Shown here piece after piece: positions 26,788-36,538 of a stretch of 64,000 bases of DNA. The position numbers and the translations under genes are program-made. The notes beneath the pieces are model-generated. The model was not told the origin of the DNA. It saw only the letters and a program-made list of their open reading frames with translations, and did not search any database. Each line of letters starts with the position of its first letter. Position 1 is the first letter of the stretch. Origin of the DNA: Pseudomonadaceae bacterium (GTDB lineage Bacteria; Pseudomonadota; Gammaproteobacteria; Pseudomonadales; Azotimanducaceae); assembly GCA_024743175.1 (NCBI GenBank), contig JANSXA010000006.1, positions 248,001 to 312,000 on the forward strand, in the 5' to 3' direction.

Positions 26788-27662
26788 AACTAGGTATACA
26801 CGCAGGTCCACAGGATCTTTCAATGGATGAGCTCAAACGTCTCTGGCAGATTGGCGATACCAGAGGTTTTCACTGGGTTTCGGTGTGGGATCATTTCTAT
26901 GCCAACCCGTTGAAAGATCGCGAAAATCCCTGTTTTGAAGGCGTTGCTGCCATGGCGGGCCTGGCGGCTTCAACTTCCAATGTTCGGGTGGGATGTCTTG
27001 TTTTCTGTGCGCTGTTCAGAAACCCAGGCGTGCTGGCAAAAGCGGGTGTCACTATTGATCATCTATCCGGTGGGCGTGCTGATGTGGGTATCGGTGCGGG
27101 CTGGTTTGAAGAAGAGTTCCGTGACTTTGGGTATGGCTTCCCACCACTGGGAGAGCGTTTTGATCAACTGGAAGAAGCTCTGGAGATAATCACCAAGCTG
27201 TGGCGCGGCGAAACCGTGGACCTTAAAGGCAAGTACTACACCATGAGCGAAGCGGTCTGTGCGCCGAAGCCGCTGGGTTTGCGCCTGTGGATTGGTGGTC
27301 GAGGTAAGCAGCGCACCGTATCGCTGGCTGCTAAATATGCTGACGGTTTTAATATGCCGTATGTGTCGCCAGAAATTGCCGCAGACCGGCTGTCGCGGCT
27401 GACACAGGCCTGTGAAAAAATTGGCCGTGATCCTGCGGAAATAGACACCAGTGTTAACCTGGGTTTTTACATGAATTCAGCCAGACAGCCGGATATAGAT
27501 CCGAACGGCTCGTTAACCGGCAGCGCTCAACAGGCGGTGGATCTGATTGGCCGATTTCAGGATGTTGGCATCCAGGGCATCAATATCGCCTTCCGGCCGC
27601 CGGTAGATTGGGACAATCTGCAGGTCTACATCGAGGAAGTCATGCCTCATTTTGCCCAGTAA
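26784..27662 (+). CDS. LLM-class (F420/FMN-dependent) oxidoreductase
   Basis: 292 residues of the bacterial luciferase-like TIM-barrel superfamily. Typical parts are GFHWVSVWDHFYA near residue 30, GCLVFCALFRNPGVLAKAGVTIDHLSGGRADVGIGAGW and LWIGGRGKQRTVSLAAKYADG. The family resemblance is strongest to the F420-dependent LLM group, but FMN cannot be excluded. The substrate is unknown. It overlaps the end of the frameshifted CoA transferase by ATGA, so it belonged to the same operon. Its expression may be affected if ribosomes terminate early upstream. Confidence 0.87.
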   Translation: MKLGIHAGPQDLSMDELKRLWQIGDTRGFHWVSVWDHFYANPLKDRENPCFEGVAAMAGLAASTSNVRVGCLVFCALFRNPGVLAKAGVTIDHLSGGRADVGIGAGWFEEEFRDFGYGFPPLGERFDQLEEALEIITKLWRGETVDLKGKYYTMSEAVCAPKPLGLRLWIGGRGKQRTVSLAAKYADGFNMPYVSPEIAADRLSRLTQACEKIGRDPAEIDTSVNLGFYMNSARQPDIDPNGSLTGSAQQAVDLIGRFQDVGIQGINIAFRPPVDWDNLQVYIEEVMPHFAQ

Positions 27663-27687
27663 CCGCGTTGTCTGGGTCAGCGGTTAC
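27659..27687. terminator. Hairpin between convergent genes
   Basis: A perfect 8-bp stem GTAACCGC / GCGGTTAC with a 12-nt loop spans the two convergent stop codons. It is followed on the plus strand by a T-rich stretch (TAATTTGTTTTG). It most likely terminates the LLM operon, and the stem itself contains the stop codon of that gene. Confidence 0.6.
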
Positions 27688-28849
27688 CGGTAATTTGTTT
27701 TGTGAATTCCAGCCATTGGCCTTTTGCTGTCTGAAAAGGCACCCGCAGCGCACACACCGGTTCTGACTCAGGGACGCGGACGTTGGTATGGGTCAGAGAT
27801 AAAACAACCTCGTCTTCGGCGCCCGGGTTAAGGGTAATCGGGGTGATGGCTTGCGGCGTGAACAACCAGCGCTGGTCTGCGGAATCACAGCTTAACAACA
27901 CGCTGATCTCACGTTGACTGCTGTTACGCAGGGGGATAACAAGTTGATAAACATCCTCCTGCAGTTCTTTGAGCTGCACTGAATCAGGCGCAAGCCGCTG
28001 ATGCAATGCAAAGAAATCATAGTTATCTAAAGGCGCAACCGCATCCTCCGGCTTGATAGCGTCAGCTTTGATCACCGCAACGTCTAACTCTTCACCACGG
28101 ATGGATACCTGCAGCAGGTGATGAAAACCGCCCACAGCTTCCACGTCATTGACCGAATTCGCCGCGGCATTGGTCAAGGTGTAAGCGACACCGTCACGCA
28201 CAAAGTGATGATAGTGATGGTGGTGACCGTAGAACACGCGCCCGACACCGTGTTCAACAAACAGTTTGTGCAGGCGCTCGCCATTGGTGGTGAGCAGCGG
28301 TGGCCGGTGCATGAAAAGGATTTTGTGTTCAGCGCTGCTGGTTTTCAGAACATCCTGCAGCCAGATCCATTGCTTGCCGGTGATGGTGTTGACCCCTTCC
28401 GCTGAGTCGGTATTGAGTACCACAATCTGAGTGTTTTTATACACAAACGTATAGTACAGCGGCCCCCAGTGTTTGATGTACAGATCTTCAAGCCGTGGGT
28501 CGACCTGCCGCTCGCCGTTGTACACATCGTGATTGCCCGGGACCGCATAAAAAGGCACCGGTGCCAGGGGGCCAATCTGGCGGCTGAAGCGCTGCCACTC
28601 TTCTTCAATAATCTCCAGATCGCCGTTGTAGCCTTCGATCAGGTCGCCGGCCTGGATGACAAAAGCCGGTCGCAGGCGACGTGTCTGATCGATCACGCGA
28701 TTAAACTTGGCCGGATCGTGAAACTGCGAATCCCCCAGAATTACAAAGTGGAATTCATCCGCTTCAACCTCAGGCGCTTCCACAGCATGTACATAAGCCA
28801 TGGTCAGGCTGATGCAGATGCCGAAGGCAAAACACAGAAACATGCGCAT
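27677..28849 (-). CDS. Exported metallophosphoesterase
   Basis: 390 residues from ATG 28849, giving a good signal peptide (MRMFLCFAFGICISLTMAYVH). Upstream in-frame starts would disturb it. Calcineurin-like phosphoesterase metal motifs are present in order: FVILGDSQFHD, IQAGDLIEG (D-x-H replaced by D-x-Q in the first motif), VPGNHD and YGHHHHYHHF (final His pair). A C-terminal beta-rich domain of about 130 residues follows. The protein would cleave phosphomonoesters or diesters in the periplasm. It is divergent from the selenoprotein gene, with about 120 bp between the starts. Confidence 0.87.
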   Translation of the reverse strand: MRMFLCFAFGICISLTMAYVHAVEAPEVEADEFHFVILGDSQFHDPAKFNRVIDQTRRLRPAFVIQAGDLIEGYNGDLEIIEEEWQRFSRQIGPLAPVPFYAVPGNHDVYNGERQVDPRLEDLYIKHWGPLYYTFVYKNTQIVVLNTDSAEGVNTITGKQWIWLQDVLKTSSAEHKILFMHRPPLLTTNGERLHKLFVEHGVGRVFYGHHHHYHHFVRDGVAYTLTNAAANSVNDVEAVGGFHHLLQVSIRGEELDVAVIKADAIKPEDAVAPLDNYDFFALHQRLAPDSVQLKELQEDVYQLVIPLRNSSQREISVLLSCDSADQRWLFTPQAITPITLNPGAEDEVVLSLTHTNVRVPESEPVCALRVPFQTAKGQWLEFTKQITGNR

Positions 28850-28967
28850 GAGGTGTCCGTGGCGTTGAAAAGTCAAAGTCTAGGACGGGACCGGCAGGGG
28901 CACAATAGAGTAAACTGCACTTCAAACCAGGTTCCTACGGTGTTCTGTTAAAAAACAGGGGAAAAAG

Positions 28968-29516
28968 ATGACAACATTCCATGACCCGCGCGGCGAAGTG
29001 GCAACTGCCGCAGAGCCTTACACACTGAGCTACAACCTCACTGCGCAGGAGGGCACCGGCACCACGGTTGGCCTTCTGGCCAATGGGTTTCCGGATTCAG
29101 ATAACTTCCTGCACGCGGTGGGCGCAGCGCTTACGAATCGTCTGCCGGGCTTAAAGGTTAAGTTCTGGAACAAAGGCAACGCATCTATCCCGGCGCCCGA
29201 TGACATGCTGGCGGAAATCAAAGCCAGCTGTCAGGTGGCCATTGCCGCCTATGGCCACTGAGGCAGTTGTACTACCGGCACCGTGCGTGACGGCATCAGT
29301 ATGGCTCGTTTAGGTATTCCTTCAGTGGCTCTGGTGACAGAAGATTTCTGGCCCCAGGGAGACTTTACCGCCCGTTCGCTGGGTATGCCTGATGCACCCC
29401 GTGTGCAGCTCCCGCATCCCGTAGCAGGCACTGGAGAGGCTAATCTGCAGCGTGTGGCCAGCGAGGTTGTGGATAATATTATGCAGAGTTTTACGGCGGA
29501 ACCCGATCATGTCTGA
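28968..29516 (+). CDS. UGSC-family selenoprotein (TGA read as Sec98)
   Basis: An AGGGGAAAAAG ribosome site precedes ATG 28968. The frame encodes 97 residues ending AIAAYGH, then meets TGA at 29259-29261 and continues in the same frame with GSCTTGTVRDGISMARLGIPSVALVTED to the true stop at 29514. Read as selenocysteine, the TGA gives U98-G-S-C101, exactly the motif that names the UGSC family of (seleno)proteins. This places Sec as the probable redox or nucleophilic residue with resolving Cys101. The full product is 182 residues. Family function is not established. The last 8 bp overlap the next gene. An ordinary nonsense mutation is the alternative, but the motif position and conserved downstream frame argue against it. 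Confidence 0.85.
29262..29301 (+). promoter_or_regulatory. Candidate bacterial SECIS hairpin after the TGA codon
   Basis: Starting 13 nt after the TGA, CCG-G-CAC / GUG-A-CGG pair around the five-base loop CGUGC (29275-29293), with a G/A mismatch. An outer UACU/AGUA helix (29270-29273 with 29298-29301) extends it. Position and size fit a SelB-binding SECIS, which in bacteria lies inside the coding region just after UGA and exposes G and U in its loop. It was folded by eye only. Confidence 0.45.
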
Positions 29517-30573
29517 GTGGCTTGAAGCTGCAGATGAAGCTGCAGCGCTGGAACAGTTGCACGACCTTGGCTGCACCGATGGTCTGCCGGTGGTGATTCC
29601 CACCATCGAGCGGGTTGAGCGCATGGTCCTGGCCAGCGGTCAGGCAGCAGATATGGTGCTCGGGGTGATGGGTCCGGCGTTAGGTGTTGCAACCGTCGAA
29701 AAAGTGGCAGTGGCTGCGGTAATGGCAGGCTGTACCGCCGAACACATGCCGGTGGTGATGGCTGCTGTACAGGCGGTGCTGCAGCCTGAATTTGATTTAA
29801 CTGAAATGCAGTCTACTACCCACTGCACGGCACCATTGATCATTGTGAACGGGCCGGCAAGGCACGACTGTGGTGGCATCGCAAGTGGCTTTGGTGCGTT
29901 GGGCCCTGGGCACCGGGCGAATGCCAGTATCGGCCGCGCATTACGTCTGTGCATGATCAATATCGGCGGTGCACGTCCGGGCTCATCAGATATGGCGCTG
30001 CTGGGGCATCCTGGCAAGTTCACCTACTGTCTGGCGGAAGACGAAGAACATTCACCGTTCACACCGCTACATGTTGGTCGTGGATTTGCGCCTGACGACA
30101 GCGTGGTGACGGTGATTGGCGCAGAAGCCCCACATTCGGTGATCTACTCGGGTAATGCAGACGACCCCAACGATGCAGAAAACCTGTTACACCAACTGGC
30201 GGTAGGGCTGGCCAATATGGCGACCAACAATGCGGTGCTCACCGGTGGCGGTGCGGTGGTGGTTCTGAATCCGGAACATGCGCAGATTTTGTCCCAGGCC
30301 AACTTAACCCGTGAACACATCGTGCAGCGCCTGTTTGAGCTGACCCACTTTCCCAAAGCACAGCTCAAACAGTATGGCGGTTCGTTTGCCACGCGCATTA
30401 CCGGCGATGATGATTATCGGGCGTTTAACGCGCCAGAAGATATTCTGCTGCTGATGGCCGGCGGCAGCGGCCTGTATTCCATGGTCATGCCGAGCTGGTG
30501 TGCAGGCAAACATAAAAACAGCGCGGTGAGCCAGCTTGTTGAGCTGAATCCGTTCTGCGAAATACCCGGGTAA
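29509..30573 (+). CDS. Conserved protein of unknown function coupled to the UGSC selenoprotein
   Basis: 354 residues from ATG 29509, which overlaps the last 8 bp of the selenoprotein gene, so the two are almost certainly cotranslated. It is soluble and glycine/alanine-rich. Recognisable features are CTDGLPVVIPTIERVERM near the start, TTHCTAPLIIVNGPARHDCGGIASGFGALGPGHRANASIGRA in the first half and MAGGSGLYSMVMPSWCAG near the end. Several cysteines (in THCT, HDCGG, SWCAG) could pair with the Sec/Cys centre of the neighbour. I do not recognise a named enzyme family. The tight overlap suggests a partner or substrate-binding subunit of the selenoprotein. Confidence 0.75.
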   Translation: MSEWLEAADEAAALEQLHDLGCTDGLPVVIPTIERVERMVLASGQAADMVLGVMGPALGVATVEKVAVAAVMAGCTAEHMPVVMAAVQAVLQPEFDLTEMQSTTHCTAPLIIVNGPARHDCGGIASGFGALGPGHRANASIGRALRLCMINIGGARPGSSDMALLGHPGKFTYCLAEDEEHSPFTPLHVGRGFAPDDSVVTVIGAEAPHSVIYSGNADDPNDAENLLHQLAVGLANMATNNAVLTGGGAVVVLNPEHAQILSQANLTREHIVQRLFELTHFPKAQLKQYGGSFATRITGDDDYRAFNAPEDILLLMAGGSGLYSMVMPSWCAGKHKNSAVSQLVELNPFCEIPG

Positions 30574-30615
30574 ACCCCACAAACCAAACAATGACCCTTT
30601 GAGACGGAGTAGTTG

Positions 30616-32136
30616 ATGACCCTCATCAAACAAGAAGATGTAATCCAGAGTGTGGCGGATGCGCTGCAGTTTATTTCCTACTATCACCCGCTGGATTTTA
30701 TCCGTGCCATGCGGGGTGCCTGGGAGAAAGAAGAGTCGCCGGCGGCTAAAGCTGCACTGACTCAGGTGCTGGTGAACTCGAAAATGTGCGCCATGGGTAA
30801 GAGGCCTATCTGCCAGGACACCGGTATTGTGAATGTCTTCCTGACCGTGGGTATGGATGTGCAATGGCAGGCGGACATGTCCGTTGAAGACATGATCAAC
30901 GAAGGTGTACGTCGAGGTTATACCCATCCGGACAACGTCCTGCGCGGCTCTGTGCTGACCGACCCGGATGGCGCGCGCAGCAACACCAAAGACAATACGC
31001 CTGCGGTGATTCACACGAAAATTGTTGCCGGCGACAAAGTGGATATTGAAATTGCCGCGAAAGGCGGTGGCAGTGAAGCCAAGGCTAAATTTGCCATGTT
31101 GAACCCCTCTGACGATGTCGTCGACTGGGTGCTCAGCGTTGTGCCCACCATGGGTGCCGGCTGGTGTCCGCCCGGGCTGCTGGGTGTCGGGATCGGCGGT
31201 ACGCCTGAAAAAGCCATGCTGCTGGCCAAAGAATCACTCATGGAACCGCTCGACATGCACGAACTGCAGGCACGGGGTGCCAGCAATCATTATGAAGAGA
31301 TGCGTCTGGAGCTGTTTGAAAAGGTCAACGGTCTGGGCATTGGTGCTCAGGGTCTGGGCGGCTTAACAACTGTGTTAGACGTCAAGGTGAAAGAATACCC
31401 AACCCACGCCGCCAACAAGCCGGTGGCGGTGATTCCCAATTGCAGCGCTACCCGCCACGTGCATTTTGAGCTCGATGGGTCAGGTCCTGCTGAGTTCGTA
31501 CCGCCGGATCTATCGGAATGGCCGGACATCGAATTTGAAATGGGTGATGACGTGAAGCGCGTCAACATGGACGAGATCACCCCTGAGCTGGTGCAGTCAC
31601 TGAAGTCCGGCGACACCCTGCTGCTGTCCGGTAAGATGCTCACCGGACGCGATGCAGCACATAAGAAAATTGCTGATCTGCTGGAAAAAGGTGAACCCCT
31701 GCCGGTAGATTTCACCAACCGGTTTATTTATTACGTCGGCCCGGTTGATCCCGTGCGCGAAGAAGTAGTCGGCCCGGCCGGCCCAACCACCGCTACCCGC
31801 ATGGACAAATTCACCCGCATGATGCTGGAGGAAACCGGTCTTGCCGGCATGATCGGCAAAGCCGAACGTGGTCCGGTGGCCATTGAAGCGATTCGCGACA
31901 ACAAAGCCGTGTACATGATTGCGGTGGGCGGGGCAGCCTATCTGGTGGCTAAAGCCATCACCAAATCGACGCTGATTGCCTTTCCAGAACTGGGTATGGA
32001 AGCCATCTATGAATTCGAAGTGAAAGATATGCCGGTGACGGTAGCGGTGGACTCAACCGGCGAGTCAGTGCACATTCAGGGGCCGAAAATATGGTCGCAG
32101 AAAATTGCTGAGCGCATCCCGGCGACAGCAGTATAG
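30616..32136 (+). CDS. Class I (iron-sulfur) fumarate hydratase
   Basis: 506 residues from ATG 30616, with ACGGAGTAG as ribosome site. It interconverts fumarate and malate in the TCA cycle and needs an oxygen-sensitive [4Fe-4S] cluster. The N-terminal domain shows CAMGKRPICQDTGIVNVFL, GGSEAKAKFAMLNPSD and VVPTMGAGWCPPGLLGVGIGG. The middle has IPNCSATRHVHFELDGSGP. The C-terminal swivel domain has GPTTATRMDKFTRMMLEETG. The conserved cysteines in CQDTG, GWCPPG and PNCSA are the likely cluster ligands. It is monomer-fused (alpha and beta domains in one chain), like E. coli FumA/FumB but somewhat shorter. Confidence 0.95.
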   Translation: MTLIKQEDVIQSVADALQFISYYHPLDFIRAMRGAWEKEESPAAKAALTQVLVNSKMCAMGKRPICQDTGIVNVFLTVGMDVQWQADMSVEDMINEGVRRGYTHPDNVLRGSVLTDPDGARSNTKDNTPAVIHTKIVAGDKVDIEIAAKGGGSEAKAKFAMLNPSDDVVDWVLSVVPTMGAGWCPPGLLGVGIGGTPEKAMLLAKESLMEPLDMHELQARGASNHYEEMRLELFEKVNGLGIGAQGLGGLTTVLDVKVKEYPTHAANKPVAVIPNCSATRHVHFELDGSGPAEFVPPDLSEWPDIEFEMGDDVKRVNMDEITPELVQSLKSGDTLLLSGKMLTGRDAAHKKIADLLEKGEPLPVDFTNRFIYYVGPVDPVREEVVGPAGPTTATRMDKFTRMMLEETGLAGMIGKAERGPVAIEAIRDNKAVYMIAVGGAAYLVAKAITKSTLIAFPELGMEAIYEFEVKDMPVTVAVDSTGESVHIQGPKIWSQKIAERIPATAV

Positions 32137-32138
32137 CT

Positions 32139-32160
32139 GCCGCCTGAAGGCGGCTTAATT
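32139..32160. terminator. Intrinsic terminator after fumarase
   Basis: A perfect GCCGCC-TGAA-GGCGGC stem-loop begins 2 bases after the fumarase stop and is followed by TTAATTTTA. It lies between convergent genes (fumarase and trxB). The T tract serves the plus-strand fumarase transcript. Confidence 0.8.
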
Positions 32161-33132
<972 letters not shown>

Positions 33133-33162
33133 CTAGGGAAACTCGACGCAATTATCACGTCT

Positions 33163-35172
33163 TCAGAGGTTTGCGTTGGCTTCACGCAGGCGTTTGGAAC
33201 CCAGCAGCTCACCCACCCGGGCAACCACCTCCTCTGCGCGAAACGGCTTGGCCAGATAGTTGGTCTGCTTGTCGGGTGTCCAGTCGTTTAAAGCATCGTT
33301 GGTGAAGCCGGAAATAAACAGCACCGGTAAATCCGGTGCGCGCAGCCGCAGCTCGTTCACCAGGTTAGCGCCGGTGATGCCGGGCATGACCACATCTGCG
33401 ATCACCAGCGACACGGTACTGGGTGAAAAAGCCTCCCGGGCAGCACTCACATCGGTAAACCCGCGCACATAGTATCCCGCGCGTTGCAGGGCGTTGCGGA
33501 CCACACGTACCACACCCGGGTCATCGTCGATCACCATGATGCTGACCTCGTTGTCTATCACGTCCAGAGTGGGTTGATAGTCGCGGGTTTCAGCAATAGG
33601 CAGATAAACTTTGACGGTAGTGCCGACTCCTACTTTCGAGTCGATTTCGATAAACCCACCGTACTGAGAAACAATACCGTAACAGGACGACAGCCCCAGA
33701 CCGGAGTTACTCAGCGTGTCTTTGGTACTGAAGAAGGGATCAAATATTTTTGCCTGGGTCTCAGCGTCAATACCGCGGCCGGAGTCTCCCACCTCCAGCA
33801 AAGCGTAGTGCCCTGACTTATCGCCTTCAGCTTCGCTTTCAAATTCCACCCATTGCAGCGAAATCTCGAGTTCGCCACCGTCGGGCATGGATTCACGGGC
33901 GTTGTTCACCAGGTTGACCAGAATCTGCTCAAACTGAGATTCGTTAATTCGGACCAGCAGCGGATCATCGATATAAGATTCAATGACCACGTAACGGGAA
34001 TCCAGCGTGTGTTGCATCAGCAAGCTGTGTTCACTCATCAGATGGCTGAGGTCGTGGATTTCTGATGACGGCGGTTGGCCATGCCCAAACGTCAGCAGCT
34101 TGTTGGTGAGATTGGCGGCGTTGGTGGTCACCCGGCGAATTTCCCGCCGCGGGGTGCCTTCGGGTAATTCATCAGAGATGCCCATGATCACCGTTAACAT
34201 ATTGTTAAAGTCGTGAGCAACGGCGGCTGCCATGGAGCCCATGCCTTCCAGGCGCTGGGCCTGGGTCAACTGGTCACCTACTTTGCGCTCCTTTTCATAG
34301 TCGCGCAGAACGAGCTGCACATGGTTGGGGTTGGCGCCGAACAGTAAGCCGGAGGTTGCATAGAGCTCCACCCAGACCCAGCGGCCATCCGCGTGACGCA
34401 GGCGCACTTCCATGCGTACAGGTGGTTTGTCCGGGGTGAGGTGCTCAAGCAGATCCTGCTCCTCAGGATGCAGGTAATAAGACAGCGGGCGGTCGATGAA
34501 GTTGTCTGGTTTGTACCCTAACAGTTTCTCTATACCGTCAGATACGGCAAATACGTCGTCCCCTCGTACCTGCATAACACCGTCAAAGTACCGGGTGATC
34601 AGCGATTGCAGGATCGAGGCCTGTTTCTGAGAGAAGGACTGGCGTTCGCGGGTACGCCGGTCTGAGCGTGCCCGGGACAGTTCTGACAATTGCACAATGG
34701 CAAACACCACAACTGATATGAATGCTGATACCGCAGCGGTTGCGGATGGATCTGTACCCTCAACGGTAAACGCAACGTAAATACAACGCAGTACAATCAG
34801 GCTTAACCAGATGCGCGAACCCAGGGTGCCCAGCAAGCCGGCGCCTGCAGCCATGCTGATCAGTACGACACAGCTGATGGCCGGATCCGGAGCGAAAAGA
34901 ATGCTCTGCAGCATGATGTTAGCTGCCAGATAATGTCCCGCAACAATCGGACTCTTGAACATATGCATGACCACAATGGCCAGCGGGAAGGTTGCGGATG
35001 CCATCAGAATCAGCCAGGCCTGTGCGGTATAGCCATAAGAATAGGTCAGCCCGGCAGCGACAATACTGGCGACCATGGTCGACAGGCTTAAATACACCAG
35101 CAGCTGGGACAGCCGATCGGCCTGTTTGTCCGCGGGCAGGAAACCCCGCGCAAAATCGATGGCTAATGACAT
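33163..35172 (-). CDS. Membrane hybrid histidine kinase with PAS and receiver domains
   Basis: 669 residues from ATG 35172; a longer open frame to 35253 adds a non-membrane leader that looks spurious. The N-terminal third holds about six membrane helices. A PAS domain follows (about 230-330: FAVSDGIEKLLGY, RHADGRWVWVELYA). Then comes the H-box AAVAHDFNNMLTVIMG, the ATPase lobe with VNNARES, DSGRGID, FFSTK and GLGLSSCYG, and a C-terminal receiver whose phospho-Asp is in VIADVVMPGITG. Its H-box resembles that of the TPR kinase at 4572. It is divergent from the LLM monooxygenase at 35296. The signal and output are unknown. Confidence 0.92.
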   Translation of the reverse strand: MSLAIDFARGFLPADKQADRLSQLLVYLSLSTMVASIVAAGLTYSYGYTAQAWLILMASATFPLAIVVMHMFKSPIVAGHYLAANIMLQSILFAPDPAISCVVLISMAAGAGLLGTLGSRIWLSLIVLRCIYVAFTVEGTDPSATAAVSAFISVVVFAIVQLSELSRARSDRRTRERQSFSQKQASILQSLITRYFDGVMQVRGDDVFAVSDGIEKLLGYKPDNFIDRPLSYYLHPEEQDLLEHLTPDKPPVRMEVRLRHADGRWVWVELYATSGLLFGANPNHVQLVLRDYEKERKVGDQLTQAQRLEGMGSMAAAVAHDFNNMLTVIMGISDELPEGTPRREIRRVTTNAANLTNKLLTFGHGQPPSSEIHDLSHLMSEHSLLMQHTLDSRYVVIESYIDDPLLVRINESQFEQILVNLVNNARESMPDGGELEISLQWVEFESEAEGDKSGHYALLEVGDSGRGIDAETQAKIFDPFFSTKDTLSNSGLGLSSCYGIVSQYGGFIEIDSKVGVGTTVKVYLPIAETRDYQPTLDVIDNEVSIMVIDDDPGVVRVVRNALQRAGYYVRGFTDVSAAREAFSPSTVSLVIADVVMPGITGANLVNELRLRAPDLPVLFISGFTNDALNDWTPDKQTNYLAKPFRAEEVVARVGELLGSKRLREANANL

Positions 35173-35295
35173 AGTCTGATCGCCTGAACAGGCGCTCCCG
35201 CCCTTGGAAAGTCCTGCATGGTAGCAAATAGACCCCTGCCTGCGAGGAGACAATTGTGCTTATAATGTGGGCTGTTTTTACTGGGGAGATGGAAC

Positions 35296-36534
35296 ATGGC
35301 AAGAGTTAAATTTGGTGCATTTGTGGCACCCCACCATCCAATTGGGGAACATCCAACACTGCAGTTACAGCGTGATCTGGAGCTGGCAGCCCACCTGGAT
35401 AAGCTCGGATATGACGAATTCTGGTGTGGTGAACACCATTCCACCGGTTGGGAAGTGATTGCCAGCCCGGAGCTGTTTCTGGCTGCGGCTGGAGAACGCA
35501 CTCACAACATCAAACTGGGCACTGGCGTCATTTCGCTGCCTTACCATCACCCGTTTAACGTAGCGCAGCGCCTGGTGCAGCTGGATCACATGACCCGGGG
35601 ACGTCTGATCTTCGGTTCCGGTCCCGGTGCGCTGCCGTCAGATGCGTACACATTGGGGATAGATCCCATGGTGCAGCGTGATCGTCAGGATGAGGCGCTG
35701 GGCGTGATTCGAAAACTCCTGCGTGGGGAAGACCGCTTCAGTCACGACAGCGACTGGTTTACCTTGCGTGATGCCAAACTGCAGTTACTACCCTTACAGG
35801 AAGATCTGCCGTTTGCGGTGGCATCTATGATCAGCCCATCCGGCATGACTCTGGCGGGTAAACATGGCACCGGTGTTTTATCCATTGGCTCCATGAGCTC
35901 TGCAGGTTTGCAGGCACTGCCCACCCAATGGTCGTTTGCCGAAACCGCGGCGGCCGAACACGGTAACGTGGTGAACCGGGACAACTGGCGTGTGGTCATG
36001 TCCTGGCACATTGCGGAGACTAAAGAACAGGCCAAAGCTGAAGCCAAAAACGGCCTGTACCGCTGGCATAACGAATACACCGTAGGCACGCTGATGCGTC
36101 CCGGCGCTGAACCTTACAGCTCACCGGACGAAGCAGTATCTGATGAAGTGCTGGCCGGTGGCGGCGCGCTGGTGGGTACACCGGACGATATGATCAAAGC
36201 GGTGAAAGACATGCTGGCGCTGACCGGCGGTTTTGGCACCGTGATTGGTTTTGCCCACGACTGGGCTAATCGGGAAGATACCCTGCGCAGCTGGGATATG
36301 GTCGCCCGTTACGTGATGCCGGAAGTCAACGGCATGCTGGATAACTATCGCGAGTCACAACAGTACGTGATCAACAATCGCGAAGTATTTGATCGCGCCG
36401 GTGAAGCGGTGATGGCGAAGATCATGTCTAACGAGCAGGCTGTGGCGGCAATGAAGCAGGAAGCAGATGGCCAGGCGGCGATGCCGGCACATCATGCGCC
36501 GGATTTGTCAGATAAGAGCAGTTCCGGCGGCTAA
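35296..36534 (+). CDS. Luciferase-like flavin-dependent monooxygenase
   Basis: 412 residues of the LLM superfamily. It starts ARVKFGAFVAPHHPIGEHP and shows LDKLGYDEFWCGEHHSTGWE, LGTGVISLPYHHPFNVAQRLVQLDHMTRGRLIFGSGPGALPSDAYTLG and GTPDDMIKAVKDMLALTGGFG. This pattern is closest to the limonene monooxygenase/alkanal monooxygenase-like branch that uses FMNH2 from a separate reductase. The C-terminal about 60 residues (MKQEADGQAAMPAHHAP) are a low-complexity tail. The ribosome site is GGGGAGATGG just before the ATG. It is convergent with the CoA transferase, five bases away. Substrate unknown, possibly a terpenoid or other hydrophobic compound. Confidence 0.9.
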   Translation: MARVKFGAFVAPHHPIGEHPTLQLQRDLELAAHLDKLGYDEFWCGEHHSTGWEVIASPELFLAAAGERTHNIKLGTGVISLPYHHPFNVAQRLVQLDHMTRGRLIFGSGPGALPSDAYTLGIDPMVQRDRQDEALGVIRKLLRGEDRFSHDSDWFTLRDAKLQLLPLQEDLPFAVASMISPSGMTLAGKHGTGVLSIGSMSSAGLQALPTQWSFAETAAAEHGNVVNRDNWRVVMSWHIAETKEQAKAEAKNGLYRWHNEYTVGTLMRPGAEPYSSPDEAVSDEVLAGGGALVGTPDDMIKAVKDMLALTGGFGTVIGFAHDWANREDTLRSWDMVARYVMPEVNGMLDNYRESQQYVINNREVFDRAGEAVMAKIMSNEQAVAAMKQEADGQAAMPAHHAPDLSDKSSSGG

Positions 36535-36538
36535 TCGG

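Noticed and set aside
29259-29261. Ordinary nonsense mutation in the gene at 28968
   Set aside because: The TGA lies exactly at the Sec position of the UGSC motif and the downstream frame is intact and in the same phase, so a degraded gene is less likely than recoding.
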